Shown here: piece by piece, positions 27,018 to 38,648 of the stretch
Layout: each line of letters begins with the position of its first letter
How positions within the stretch are numbered: the first letter of the stretch is position 1
Assembly (NCBI GenBank): GCA_965215165.1
Contig: CBDCCX010000006.1
Coordinates: 62,001-126,000, forward strand
Direction of reading: 5' to 3'
From: JANQRZ01 sp965215165
GTDB taxonomy: Bacteria > Bacteroidota > Rhodothermia > Rhodothermales > JANQRZ01
Length of the DNA stretch: 64,000 nt
The notes under the pieces: model-generated
What the model saw: the letters and a program-made list of their open reading frames with translations, nothing else
Told to the model about the DNA's origin: nothing
Databases searched by the model: none
Program-made: the position numbers and the translations under genes

Positions 27018-27590
27018 ATGTCTGACCACCACCACGTCGTCCGCATCGACATCGAGCCCTCGGAGGACGGCACGCGCCGGAGCTCCACACACGGCTGGCA
27101 GGTCCGCGTCAGCCACCACGGCGAGCGCAAGACCAAGTTCTACGCCGACCGCAAGTACGGCGGCCGGGAGACCGCGCTCGCGCTCGCCATCGAGCATCGC
27201 GACAAGCTGCTGGCCGAGCGGCCTCCGGCGAGCGGAGCCGTCGAGCGCCGGGCGCAGAAGCGGAGCACGTCCGGCGTGGCCGGCGTCCGCCTCGCGTTCA
27301 AGAGCGGCACGCCCTACGTCGAGGCCAACTGGGTCGGCGAGGCCGGCCGCAAGGTGACCTCGTACTCGGTCGAGCGGTGGGGCCTGCGCAAGGCGGCGTG
27401 GCGGGCGTGCCGGAGCCGGGCCGTCGGGCTCGGCGTCCGCGACCCGGAGCGGGTGCAGACGATGTTCGACACGGCCTACCCGAACCTGCAAGTCAGCCTC
27501 GATGCGGCCCTCGCGCAGCGCAGAGCACCGGACGCGCAGGAGGCTGAGGTGCGCGAAGCCGAGGTGCAGGAGGCCGAGGTCGGGAGCTAG
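27018..27590 (+). CDS. AP2/ERF-like DNA-binding domain protein
   Basis: A 190-residue, strongly basic protein with two AP2-like repeats. The first is at about residues 24-68 (HGWQVRVSHHGERKTKFYADRKYGG, then RETALALAIEHRDKLL) and the second at about 85-135 (SGVAGVRLAFKSG, YVEANWVGEAGRK, AAWRACRSRA). The pattern of a three-stranded sheet followed by a helix is that of AP2 domains found in bacteria, often next to mobile elements or in HNH nucleases. No nuclease motif is present. The C-terminal tail is a short repeat of EAEV units. It probably binds DNA; the target is unknown. It lies 30 bases after crtI and overlaps the convergent permease gene by 4 bases. Confidence 0.7.
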   Translation: MSDHHHVVRIDIEPSEDGTRRSSTHGWQVRVSHHGERKTKFYADRKYGGRETALALAIEHRDKLLAERPPASGAVERRAQKRSTSGVAGVRLAFKSGTPYVEANWVGEAGRKVTSYSVERWGLRKAAWRACRSRAVGLGVRDPERVQTMFDTAYPNLQVSLDAALAQRRAPDAQEAEVREAEVQEAEVGS

Positions 27591-28936
27591 GCGTGGCGCA
27601 GGGCTTCGATGGGTTCGATCCGGGCGGCGCGACGGGCGGGGACGAACCCGGCCAGCACGCTCACCAGAAGCGTGACCACGACGATCCCGGCCACGACGGG
27701 TCCCGGCGTGTAGAACACGTCCACCGGCGGAATCCCGATGCGCCCGAGGTAGGCCGCCACGCCCGCGCCGAGCGCCGCCGTTACGCCCCCACCGAGCAGC
27801 GCGCCGGCCACGCTCCCGGCGATCCCGAGCAACAGGCTCTCGGCCACGAAGAGCCGCTGTACCACCCCGTCCTCCCCGCCGATCGCCTTCATCACGCCGA
27901 TCTCGCGCGTCCGCTCGACCACGTTCATCATCATCGTGTTGGCGATCCCGACCGTCGCCACGAGGAGCGCGATCAGGCCGACGATGGCGAGCGTCCCGTT
28001 CATGATGGCGAACAGGCGGTCGAGCTGAGCGAACTGCTCGCGGAAGCCGGTCGCGTAGACCCCCTCCGCTTCGACGGCCGACTTGACGGCGGCGTAGCGG
28101 TCCTCGCTCGTGATCTGCACCCGAGCGGCCGGGTAGCCGCCGGTGTCCGGGCCGCGCGTGACCAGGTCGAGCGTCGAGAAGAAGGTCACCTTCTGCATCG
28201 ACTCGGCGAGCCCGAGCGGGACCACCAAGCGGACGAAGCCCGAGAGCGCCTGCCCCTCGGTCGGGAGCACGCCGGCCACGCGGAGCCGGTGGGGCTCCTC
28301 CTTGATCGGCAGGCTCCGCATCCCCATCCCGAAGGAGAAGAGCGCGGCTTGCAGCTTGGCGTAGTCGAGCGTCGCCGTCAGCACGGTCACGGTCTGGCCG
28401 ACGGCGGCCTCGGCCGGGTCGAAGCCGAGGCGCTCGGCCATCGAGCGCGGGATCAGGAGCGCCGAGTCGGCGTCGGTCTCGAAGAATGCGCCCGCGGCCG
28501 GCTGGTAGGCCGGGATCGAGCCGAAGACGAGGGGCACGGCCTCGGCCCCGGCGAACACCTCGCGCTCGCCCCGGCGGACGCGGACCGGGAAGGCGACCTC
28601 GGGATACGCCGCGAGCACGCCCGGCACCGCGCCGATCCGGGTGAGCAGGCTGTCGGTGATCGGGACGCCGCCGGTGGTGTCGGGCTCGGCGACGACGCGG
28701 ACGGCCACGTCGCCGAGCGAGTTGATCGGGTTTGGCGTGCTCGTGACGCGGAGCGTGTTGTAGAGCTCGAGCGTCGCCACCTCCTGGTCGGCCAGGCGCT
28801 GGAGGCCGGCCCCGTAGGAGAGCAGCGCCCACAGCGCCGCCACCCCGATGGCGACCCCGACGAGCGTCATCGCGCTGCGCGTCCGGTTGCGGAGCAGGTT
28901 GCCGGCGGCGAGGCGGACGAGGTCGGCGAGGCGCAC
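27587..28936 (-). CDS. ABC transporter permease, MacB/FtsX type
   Basis: A 449-residue protein with one N-terminal membrane helix (SAMTLVGVAIGVAALWALLSYG), a large extracytoplasmic MacB-PCD-like domain (about 45-310), and three helices at the C-terminus, including ANTMMMNVVERTREIGVMKAIGG, the standard FtsX-domain signature. Such permeases pair with an ATPase to drive export of peptides or lipids or to act mechanically on envelope partners. The partner ATPase lies immediately upstream with a 3-base gap. The start is GTG at 28936. No periplasmic adaptor gene is visible nearby. Confidence 0.9.
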   Translation of the reverse strand: MRLADLVRLAAGNLLRNRTRSAMTLVGVAIGVAALWALLSYGAGLQRLADQEVATLELYNTLRVTSTPNPINSLGDVAVRVVAEPDTTGGVPITDSLLTRIGAVPGVLAAYPEVAFPVRVRRGEREVFAGAEAVPLVFGSIPAYQPAAGAFFETDADSALLIPRSMAERLGFDPAEAAVGQTVTVLTATLDYAKLQAALFSFGMGMRSLPIKEEPHRLRVAGVLPTEGQALSGFVRLVVPLGLAESMQKVTFFSTLDLVTRGPDTGGYPAARVQITSEDRYAAVKSAVEAEGVYATGFREQFAQLDRLFAIMNGTLAIVGLIALLVATVGIANTMMMNVVERTREIGVMKAIGGEDGVVQRLFVAESLLLGIAGSVAGALLGGGVTAALGAGVAAYLGRIGIPPVDVFYTPGPVVAGIVVVTLLVSVLAGFVPARRAARIEPIEALRHA

Positions 28937-28939
28937 GGG

Positions 28940-29659
28940 CTAGACCGGTAAGGGAAGGAGGCGGTCTTCGACGACCGCCCCGTCGCTGAGGCGGACCACG
29001 CGCTCGGCCGCGCCCTCGAACTCGGCGAGGTTGTGGGTGACGACCAGCACCGAGCGCCCGGCGCGATGGATGTCCTGCAGGAGGGCGACGATCTCGGCGG
29101 CGGTCTGGGAGTCGAGGTTGCCCGTCGGCTCGTCGGCCAGGAGCAGCGGCGGGTCCATCACGAGCGCGCGGGCCACGGCCACGCGCTGCTGCTCGCCGCC
29201 GGACAGCTCTGCCGGCCGGTGTCCCCGCCGCTCCACCAGCCCGACCCGTTCGAGCGCGGCCTCGGCCCGGGCCTGCCGCTCACTCCGCCCGACGCCGGCG
29301 AGCACCATCGGCAGCGCGACGTTCTCGGCCGCGTCCATCGCCGCGACCAGGTTGAACCGCTGGAAAATCATACCGACGGCCTCGCGCCGGTAGCGCGCGC
29401 GCCCGTCCCGGCCCAGCTCCGTCACCGCCCAGTCGCCGACCGTGACGCGGCCACTCGTCGGCCGTTCCATCGCCGCCAGCAGATGCATCAGCGTCGACTT
29501 CCCCGACCCGCTGCGCCCGACGACGGCCGTGAACGAGCCGGCCGGGAGGGCGAGATTGACTGCGCGGAGCGCGTGGACGGTGTGCGCGCCGCGCCGGTAC
29601 GTTCGGGTGACGCCGTCGAGTTGGACGAAGGGGGACAAGTCTGGGGAGGGGACGGGCAC
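28940..29659 (-). CDS. ABC transporter ATP-binding protein (LolD/MacB type)
   Basis: About 239 residues with Walker A GRSGSGKST, the signature LSGGEQQRVAVARALV, Walker B LLLADEPTGNLD, a Q-loop (FQRFNLV) and the H-loop VTHN. It powers the adjacent FtsX-type permease. The start is uncertain because the frame is open far upstream without similarity. The GTG at 29659 gives the usual short N-terminus before the first strand (FVQLDGVTRTYRRG), and a TTG a few codons later is an alternative. It is divergent from metH. Confidence 0.9.
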   Translation of the reverse strand: MPVPSPDLSPFVQLDGVTRTYRRGAHTVHALRAVNLALPAGSFTAVVGRSGSGKSTLMHLLAAMERPTSGRVTVGDWAVTELGRDGRARYRREAVGMIFQRFNLVAAMDAAENVALPMVLAGVGRSERQARAEAALERVGLVERRGHRPAELSGGEQQRVAVARALVMDPPLLLADEPTGNLDSQTAAEIVALLQDIHRAGRSVLVVTHNLAEFEGAAERVVRLSDGAVVEDRLLPLPV

Positions 29660-29850
29660 GGGGAAGTGGGGGAGCGAGCCGTCCCAACGCTGGCGGGCGG
29701 TGCTTGCTCCGGTCCCGCCACTCTGCCGTGTTATGCTGTCGAGCAGCAGACCGAGTGTCGAGGATACAGATCGAGCAGAGCCAGACGCGCCGCGCGATAC
29801 GAACCCACCGGGCGAGGCTGCGTTCACGCTCGCCCACCCTGCCCGCCGCC

Positions 29851-33621
<3,771 letters not shown>

Positions 33622-33732
33622 GGAGGCCGATCGGTACGTCACCGGTCCACTCCCGCGAGGTATCGCGGCCGGCACTTAGCGGCCGGGGGCCTGGGCTGAG
33701 AACGAGAGCACTGCTCACGACTCTCGGTCCCG

Positions 33733-34362
33733 GTGCGTCGCTCCCTCTCCCTGCTCCTGCTCGCCCTCCTCGGCCCCGGCCTGCACGCGCAGCCGCTCGC
33801 GCCAGCGTCCGACGCCGGTGCCGTGGAGGTCCGCAGCGAGACCGTCTACTACGAGGTGCACGGCGAGACGGCCGAGGCGCTCGGGGCTGCGCTGGCCGCG
33901 CACGGGCCGCGCATCGACGGGCAGGGGTTCTTCGGGCTCACCGAGTGGGAGGTCAGCGCCTCGTACCGGTGGGCCGCGCGCGCGACGGGCTGCGCCGTGG
34001 ACCATCTGACGGTGCGCGTGGCCGTGAAAACGCACCTGCCGCGCTGGCACGCGCCGGCCGACGCGTCGCCCGCCGTGGTGGCAGCCTGGCACCGCTTCGT
34101 CGCCGCGCTCGACCTCCACGAGCAGGGGCACGGGCACCTCGCCGAAGAGGCGGCCTTCGCTGTTCGCAGCCAGCTCGCCGCCCTTCGCGTGCCGGACTGC
34201 GCGCGGATGAAGGGGGCGGTGCAACGCACCGTCGCAGCCGTGATGCGCGCGTACGACGCCCACAACCGGGTCTACGACGCCGAGACCGGGCACGGCCGGA
34301 CGCAGCACGCCGTCTGGCCGTCACCGCTCCTCGCCGCCGAGGCGCGTCGGGGCGAGAACTAG
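33733..34362 (+). CDS. DUF922 putative secreted zinc protease
   Basis: A 209-residue protein with an N-terminal signal peptide (LSLLLLALLGPGLHAQ). The DUF922 core has YYEVHGETAEALGAALAAHGP, a beta-rich WEVSASYRW segment, and the zinc-type motif HEQGHGHLAEE (HExxH), followed by helices with conserved Asp and Tyr (AYDAHNRVYDAETGHG). The family is annotated as a predicted Zn-dependent protease from this motif; activity has not been shown generally. The start is GTG at 33733, which opens the signal peptide. It is a single gene that ends just before the structured element at 34.4 kb. Confidence 0.82.
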   Translation: MRRSLSLLLLALLGPGLHAQPLAPASDAGAVEVRSETVYYEVHGETAEALGAALAAHGPRIDGQGFFGLTEWEVSASYRWAARATGCAVDHLTVRVAVKTHLPRWHAPADASPAVVAAWHRFVAALDLHEQGHGHLAEEAAFAVRSQLAALRVPDCARMKGAVQRTVAAVMRAYDAHNRVYDAETGHGRTQHAVWPSPLLAAEARRGEN

Positions 34363-34403
34363 GTCGTGTGGACCTTCACCCAGATCGGTTCTCACGGGCT
34401 AGA

Positions 34404-34563
34404 TTCTGTCCTCGCTGCGTTGGGCTCGCCGCCCGATGCCTAGGGCATCGGACGTCTCCGGGACGTGTCCCTCGCACGCCTTGCGAGGCCGAACTCGTGA
34501 TCTCGTGCGATCCTGACCTCGCAAACGTCCGCACGCCCTAAAGGGCGGAGGTGAGGACGAGAA
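34404..34563. other. Multi-hairpin structured intergenic element
   Basis: The spacer between the convergent DUF922 and DUF6483-like genes holds nested inverted repeats. The outer arms are TTCTGTCCTC (34404-34413) and GAGGACGAGAA (34553-34563, one bulge). Inside are CCGATGCC/GGCATCGG (34433-34451, perfect 8 bp), ACGTC/GACGT (34452-34466), CCTCGCA/TGCGAGG (34470-34488, perfect 7 bp) and CGCCCT/AGGGCG (34534-34547). A competing stem, CCTGACCTC/GAGGTGAGG, encloses the last hairpin. It could be a structured RNA, a bidirectional terminator or a miniature element derived from an IS200/IS605-type transposon. Confidence 0.5.
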
Positions 34564-34612
34564 GGGAGGAGGGAGACATAGCGCGAGAGCAGGCAAAGGA
34601 AAAGGAGAGGCG

Positions 34613-34984
34613 TTACGGGTCGCTTTGCAGCGCGGCGATTCGCTCCGGGAGGTCGAGCGGCGCGAGGTCGCCCGCGTCACGGACGGCTTGGTAGAGCCAC
34701 AGCGCGCGCTTGCGCCCGGCGGCGGAGGCGTCCTCTCGCAGCAGATCGGCCAGAGCGAGGGCGTGCTCGGATGAGAACGCCTCTCCGTCCCGGCACAGCG
34801 CGAGGGTCTCGTCCGGGCCGAGCCGGTGGAGATCGGCGAGCGGCAGGCCGGTGGCTTGCTCGAGCCCGTGGGCGAGGGCCTCAGCCGCCTCCTCGACCTG
34901 GCCGGCGCGCTTGTGGAACAGCGCGACGGCCAGAACCTGGCTGAGCTGCTGGATCTGCCGAACGAGATGGTCGCGCGAGATCAC
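34613..34984 (-). CDS. Small helical protein resembling DUF6483
   Basis: A 123-residue, predominantly helical protein beginning VISRDHLVRQIQQLSQVLAVALFHKRAGQVEEA. The pattern (an N-terminal RQIQQL helix, then a run of TPR-like helices with a GLPLADLHRLGPDETLAL loop) resembles, from memory, the DUF6483 family of Firmicutes. The function of that family is unknown. The GTG start at 34984 overlaps the stop of the enoyl-CoA hydratase gene (GTGA), so the two are translationally coupled. The frame stays open upstream, but that part is antisense-frame coding of the neighbour. Confidence 0.6.
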   Translation of the reverse strand: MISRDHLVRQIQQLSQVLAVALFHKRAGQVEEAAEALAHGLEQATGLPLADLHRLGPDETLALCRDGEAFSSEHALALADLLREDASAAGRKRALWLYQAVRDAGDLAPLDLPERIAALQSDP

Positions 34985-35751
34985 GAGAACGGGGAGAAGT
35001 CCGCTGTGCGCTTCTCGAAGAAGGCGGTGAAGGCCTCGGCGGCCTCGGGGCTTTGGAGGCGCTCCAGGAACGCCTCGGCCTCGGCGCGGATCGTGGTCCG
35101 CACGGCGTCGGCGTGGGGCCGGCGGAGAAACTGCTTGGTGAGGCGGAGCGAGGCGGGCGGGCGGGCGGCGAGGGCCTCGGCCCGCTCGGTCGCGTGCTTC
35201 AGCAACGCGCCCTCGGGCACGAGCTCCTGGACGAGGCCCCACGCGTGCGCCTGCTCGCCCGAGAACGGCTCGCCGAAGAGCAGCAGCTCGGCGGCGCGCT
35301 GCGGCCCGACGATCAGCGGCAGCAGGTAGCTCGACGCCGCCTCGGGGCAAAGGCCGAGCGTCACGAACGGCATCTGCAGGCGGGCCTCGGGCGTCGCGTA
35401 GACCAGGTCGCAGTGGAGCAGTAGCGTCGTCCCGATCCCGATGGCTGGGCCGTGGACGGCGGCAAGGACAGGCTTCGTCGCGGTGCTAATGGCGGTGAGA
35501 AAGGCGAAGACGGGGCTGGACTCGTCGGCGGGCGGGTTCGCGGCGAAGTCCATCAGGTCGTTGCCGGCCGTGAAGGCGTCGCCGGCCCCGTGGAGGAGGA
35601 CGGCGCGCACGGCCGGCTCGGCCTCGGCCTGCCGGAGCGCCTCGGTGAGCGCTTCGTACATCGCCACGGTGAGGGCGTTCTTCTTCTCGGGCCGGTTGAT
35701 GGTGACGCGGAGGACGCCGCCGTCGAGGGCGCTGAGGACGTGGTCGGGCAT
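34981..35751 (-). CDS. Enoyl-CoA hydratase/isomerase family protein
   Basis: A 256-residue crotonase-fold protein. Motifs include RVTINRPEKKNALTVAMYEAL, GAGDAFTAGNDLMDF (first oxyanion-hole region) and AVHGPAIGIGTTLLLHCDLVYA (second), followed by LPLIVGPQRAAELLLFGEPFSGEQAHAWGLV. The family hydrates or isomerises enoyl-CoA thioesters. The second catalytic glutamate position carries a different residue near GLCPEAASSYL, suggesting an isomerase or divergent hydratase. The ATG at 35751 matches the family start. It is coupled to the small downstream gene and divergent from bioY. Confidence 0.87.
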   Translation of the reverse strand: MPDHVLSALDGGVLRVTINRPEKKNALTVAMYEALTEALRQAEAEPAVRAVLLHGAGDAFTAGNDLMDFAANPPADESSPVFAFLTAISTATKPVLAAVHGPAIGIGTTLLLHCDLVYATPEARLQMPFVTLGLCPEAASSYLLPLIVGPQRAAELLLFGEPFSGEQAHAWGLVQELVPEGALLKHATERAEALAARPPASLRLTKQFLRRPHADAVRTTIRAEAEAFLERLQSPEAAEAFTAFFEKRTADFSPFS

Positions 35752-35817
35752 GGCCGGGGAGCGAGCGGGAGAGCGGAGGAGGCCGGAAGCTACGGCGAGC
35801 AAAACGCGGCAATGGTG

Positions 35818-35825
35818 TATCTTTG
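35818..35825 (+). promoter_or_regulatory. Candidate promoter for bioY
   Basis: TATCTTTG matches the TAnnTTTG -7 consensus exactly, 28 bases before the ATG at 35854. No clear -33 TTTG and no BirA-type operator palindrome were seen. Confidence 0.55.
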
Positions 35826-35853
35826 GCGACCCCCTCCACCTTGCGCTCTCGCC

Positions 35854-36435
35854 ATGTCTGCTCTCGCCCTCCACTCGCCCCGCACCGCCTCGGTCGACCT
35901 CCTCCGCAGCGAGGACGCCTCGGGGCTCGTTCAGCTCGCCGGGGTCGTCGGCTTCGCGCTGCTCGCCGTGCTCGGCGCGCAGGTCCACATCTACCTCTGG
36001 GAGGTCCCAATCACGCTCCAGACGCTGGCCGTCTACGGCAGCGGGCTGTTCCTCGGCTGGCGCAACGGCCTGCTCGCGATGGCGCTCTACCTCGCGCTCG
36101 GGATGCTCTTCCCCGTCTTCGCGGGCGACGGGCACGGCCCGGCCTACCTCTTCGGCGCGGTCTCGGCGGGCTACCTGCTGGCCTACCCGCTCGTCGGCGC
36201 GGTCGTCGGCGCAGCGTCGAAGCGGTGGAACACGTTCGCCGGGTCGGTGCTCTCGCTGATGCTCGGCTCGGCCGTGCTGTTCACGATCGGCGTGGCGTGG
36301 CTCCACTATGCGGCCGGCCACGCGACCTGGGCCGAGTCGGTCTACAAAGGCTGGTGGCTGTTCGTGCTCTGGGACCTCGCCAAGATCATGCTCGTCGGCG
36401 CGGCCTACGCCGGGGCCCGCCGCCTGACGGACTGA
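35854..36435 (+). CDS. bioY: Biotin transporter BioY
   Basis: A 193-residue integral membrane protein with about six helices. It carries the BioY pattern: GAQVHIYLWEVPITLQTLAVYGSGLFLGWRNG near residues 50-80, LALGMLFPVFAGDGHGPAYLFGAVSAGYLLAYPLVG, and a C-terminal FVLWDLAKIMLVGAAYAGA. BioY is the substrate-binding S component of ECF-type biotin uptake and can work alone or with an EcfAT module, which is not visible here. Length matches the family. The ATG at 35854 is preceded by a perfect -7 element. Confidence 0.9.
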   Translation: MSALALHSPRTASVDLLRSEDASGLVQLAGVVGFALLAVLGAQVHIYLWEVPITLQTLAVYGSGLFLGWRNGLLAMALYLALGMLFPVFAGDGHGPAYLFGAVSAGYLLAYPLVGAVVGAASKRWNTFAGSVLSLMLGSAVLFTIGVAWLHYAAGHATWAESVYKGWWLFVLWDLAKIMLVGAAYAGARRLTD

Positions 36436-36452
36436 TCGACGCGCTGCCAGAC

Positions 36453-37641
36453 CTATTCGCCGTCCGGCACGACGCGCTCGGCCTCGCGCAGTGACGCCTC
36501 GACGGCTTCGGCCGCGCCGGGGATGCCGCTCTCGGCGAGGCCGTACTCACGCGGCAGGTCGTCGGCGAAGCGTTCGAAGGCCATGTAGCCCGAGACGATG
36601 ATCGAGCGCGGGTCGAGCTCCTCGCCGAATCGGTCGAGCCGGGCGGTGTCCTCGGCGATGGGGAAGCGCAGCTCCGAGGTCTGCACGTCGCGGGCGCGGC
36701 GCTGCTCGGGGTTCCACTCGCTGCCGAGGTAGCCGGCCGCCTCGCCCTCGCCGAGATACGTGGCCTCCAAGACGCCGAAGAACGTCAGCCGGTGCTCGCC
36801 GTCCTTGCCGTCCTTGAGAATCTCCCCGGCCGACGTGGGGAACCGGGTTCCGCGGCGCGGGCCGCCGAAGGCTCCGCTGCCGCCGGGACCCTGAGCCGGC
36901 AGGAGGTAGAGCCGGAAGCCCTCGGCCTCGGCGCTGTCCGCGATGAGCGAGCGGAGCAGGTGGCGCGGCGAGCCGTGGTACGCCGCCTCGCGGTTGGCTC
37001 GCCAGCGCGCGGCCTCCACCTCGTCGGCCGGGTCCATCGCTTCGAAGAGCGGCTCGCCGTCGAAGAAGTTCTCGCTCGCTCGCGCCTCGAAGGCCGTCAG
37101 GTCGTAGCGGACGCGGTAGCCGAGGGCGCGGTTCTCGATCAGCAGCGGCTCCCGCGCCGTGGCGAAGAGCGTCCCCATCCGCTCGTCGAAGTCGAGGACC
37201 GTCGGGTTCAGAATCTCCGTGGCGGAGGCGTTCTCGGACTCACCGAGGAAGCGGTGGCGGAAGCGCTCGTAGCGCCGCCGCCACTGCGCGTCCTGGGTCG
37301 ACTCGACGCTGACTTCGCCCAGGGCGAACTCCGACGCGGCGAGGCGGAAGTCGACCGTCCGGGTGCCGCCTGCCTCGCGGAGCACCAAGGTCCTCCGTCG
37401 CCGTCTCGAACCCGATGATGGAGGCAACGAGCCGGTGCGCGCCGAGTGGCACGGACGGGAGCCGGTAGCGTCCCTGCGTGTCCGTAGTGGTGCCGCGCTG
37501 CGACTGCGCGACGAAGACGTGCGCGCCCGGCAGCGGCTGGCCGTCGGCCCCGGTCACCGTGCCGGCGAGCGTGGCGGTCGTGGGCTGAGCGGAAGCCGGG
37601 AGGGCGGCGAGGAAAAGGAGGACGCTGAGAAGACGAGGCAT
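36453..37641 (-). pseudogene. Carboxypeptidase-regulatory-like domain protein, frameshifted
   Basis: Two open frames join to make one expected protein of about 395 residues. The first (37641 down to about 37390) has a signal peptide (LLSVLLFLAALPASAQ) and a carboxypeptidase-like regulatory beta domain (LAGTVTGADGQPLPGAHVFV, TDTQGRYRLPSVPLGAHRLVASIIGFE). The sense then continues in a different frame as LVLREAGGTRTVDFRL and runs to 36453. The break lies at about 37383-37391, where one surplus base (in the CCAAGG run) would restore a continuous protein. It may be a sequencing or assembly error or a real recent mutation. Family members are outer-membrane-associated proteins of Bacteroidota with unknown roles. 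Confidence 0.8.
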
Positions 37642-37738
37642 GGGCGAGACGAAAGTGGAGCGGTAGAACGCGGGAGCGGGCGGGGCTGGTGTAGAGCGCG
37701 CGGGGCAGTCTGGGTGGCCCCGCAGCGTGGACTGACCA

Positions 37739-37746
37739 CAAACGTA
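37739..37746 (-). promoter_or_regulatory. Candidate promoter for the frameshifted carboxypeptidase-regulatory gene
   Basis: The minus strand reads TACGTTTG, an exact TAnnTTTG match, 97 bases upstream of the start at 37641. The 250-base spacer 37642-37891 also carries an inverted repeat, TGCAAAGCG (37752-37760) and CGCTTTGCA (37810-37818). Confidence 0.45.
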
Positions 37747-37942
37747 GGCACTGCAAAGCGCCGGTATGCACGCGGGACCGTGTTTCGACGCGCTTCCACT
37801 CTTGGAACCCGCTTTGCACGAACCGGGGACGGAGCCGCGTTACTCCCGCCCGTGCCGGGGCGGCTTCTCTCCCGAACCAACCTTCGACTCGATGCCTCTC
37901 GCCTCCCGCCTCTTCCCGCGCCGCTCCACCAACCCCCGACGG

Positions 37943-38533
37943 ATGGCCCGCCACGGGGTCCTACTCGCGCTCGGGCTGCTCGCAGTCGTCTTCGTCCTCG
38001 CCGGCTGCGACTTCGACGACGACCGCCGCGATCCCATCGGCGGCGGCTCCGACAACGGCGTCCGCGTCGCCACCTTCACGCTCAACGACAGAGATGACCG
38101 GGGAGGTTTTCTGTTCGCCAAAGCGTTTCTAGGCGAGACCGATACGACGGTCTCCGCTGTCGAGTACGAGGCGGAGTTCGCTCAACTCACCCGTGACGTG
38201 GTAGACGACGGTCTCGTTCTCCTCTACACCTCGCAAGAGTTCGGCGACCCGCCTCTGCCCGGATGGACGCCGCTCCCGGTCTCCTATGGCTTTGACGAGA
38301 ACGCAGACAACAACGTGGACTATACGATCACTACGACTTACGGCTTCGACATCAACACGCTCTTCGTCTACATCGAGGCATCAGATTTTATCACCATTCC
38401 TGGACTGGATTTCAGGGAGCTTGAGGACAGAATCATCTTCCGCCTCGTCACGATCCCCGGCGGCGGGTTCAACCGGGGTCTCGACTATTCGAACTACGAG
38501 GCCGTGCAGCGCGCCTACGATTTGCCTGAGTGA
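37943..38533 (+). CDS. Uncharacterised lipoprotein
   Basis: A 196-residue protein. The N-terminus ARHGVLLALGLLAVVFVLAGC is a clear lipoprotein signal, followed by an acidic linker (DFDDDRRD) that may act as a surface-export signal as in Bacteroidota. The rest is beta-rich with aromatic residues (LLYTSQEFGDPP, GWTPLPVSYGF, YTITTTYGFDINTLFVYIEASD). It resembles a family of uncharacterised Bacteroidota lipoproteins; no function is known. The start at 37943 is chosen for the signal peptide. An upstream ATG at 37892 would add 17 residues. Base composition is lower in GC than its neighbours. A strong hairpin follows the stop. Confidence 0.75.
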   Translation: MARHGVLLALGLLAVVFVLAGCDFDDDRRDPIGGGSDNGVRVATFTLNDRDDRGGFLFAKAFLGETDTTVSAVEYEAEFAQLTRDVVDDGLVLLYTSQEFGDPPLPGWTPLPVSYGFDENADNNVDYTITTTYGFDINTLFVYIEASDFITIPGLDFRELEDRIIFRLVTIPGGGFNRGLDYSNYEAVQRAYDLPE

Positions 38534-38553
38534 AGCGAGTGGAGGGAGAAGGA

Positions 38554-38591
38554 CGGGAAGCGCCGTGTTCGGGTGAGCGCGGCGCTTCCCG
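38554..38591 (+). terminator. Strong hairpin terminator candidate
   Basis: CGGGAAGCGCCG (38554-38565) and CGGCGCTTCCCG (38580-38591) form a perfect 12-bp stem with a 14-base loop, 20 bases after the lipoprotein stop. No T-run follows, which is common in this high-GC window. Confidence 0.65.
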
Positions 38592-38648
38592 CACGAATAG
38601 CCGCCACGCTGACGTTGCTCCACCCCTAGGAACAGCACCAAAATCGAA

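Noticed and set aside
25299..28832. An open frame of nearly 1,200 codons on the minus strand across crtI and the AP2 gene
   Set aside because: It is an antisense/out-of-frame shadow of high-GC coding DNA. Its composition is Arg/Ala/Pro/Val-rich with no family motifs, and it overlaps well-recognised genes.
29660..29850. Cobalamin or SAM riboswitch before metH
   Set aside because: The 190-base spacer has no B12-box-like sequence or recognisable SAM aptamer core.
33693..33726. Terminator hairpin between metH and the DUF922 gene
   Set aside because: A CGAGAG/CTCTCG stem exists, but it is short, has a 12-base loop and no T-run, and similar chance stems are common in this GC-rich DNA.
35752..35853. 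Biotin operator (BirA site) before bioY
   Set aside because: No long interrupted palindrome of the BirA type was seen; only the -7 promoter element is supported.
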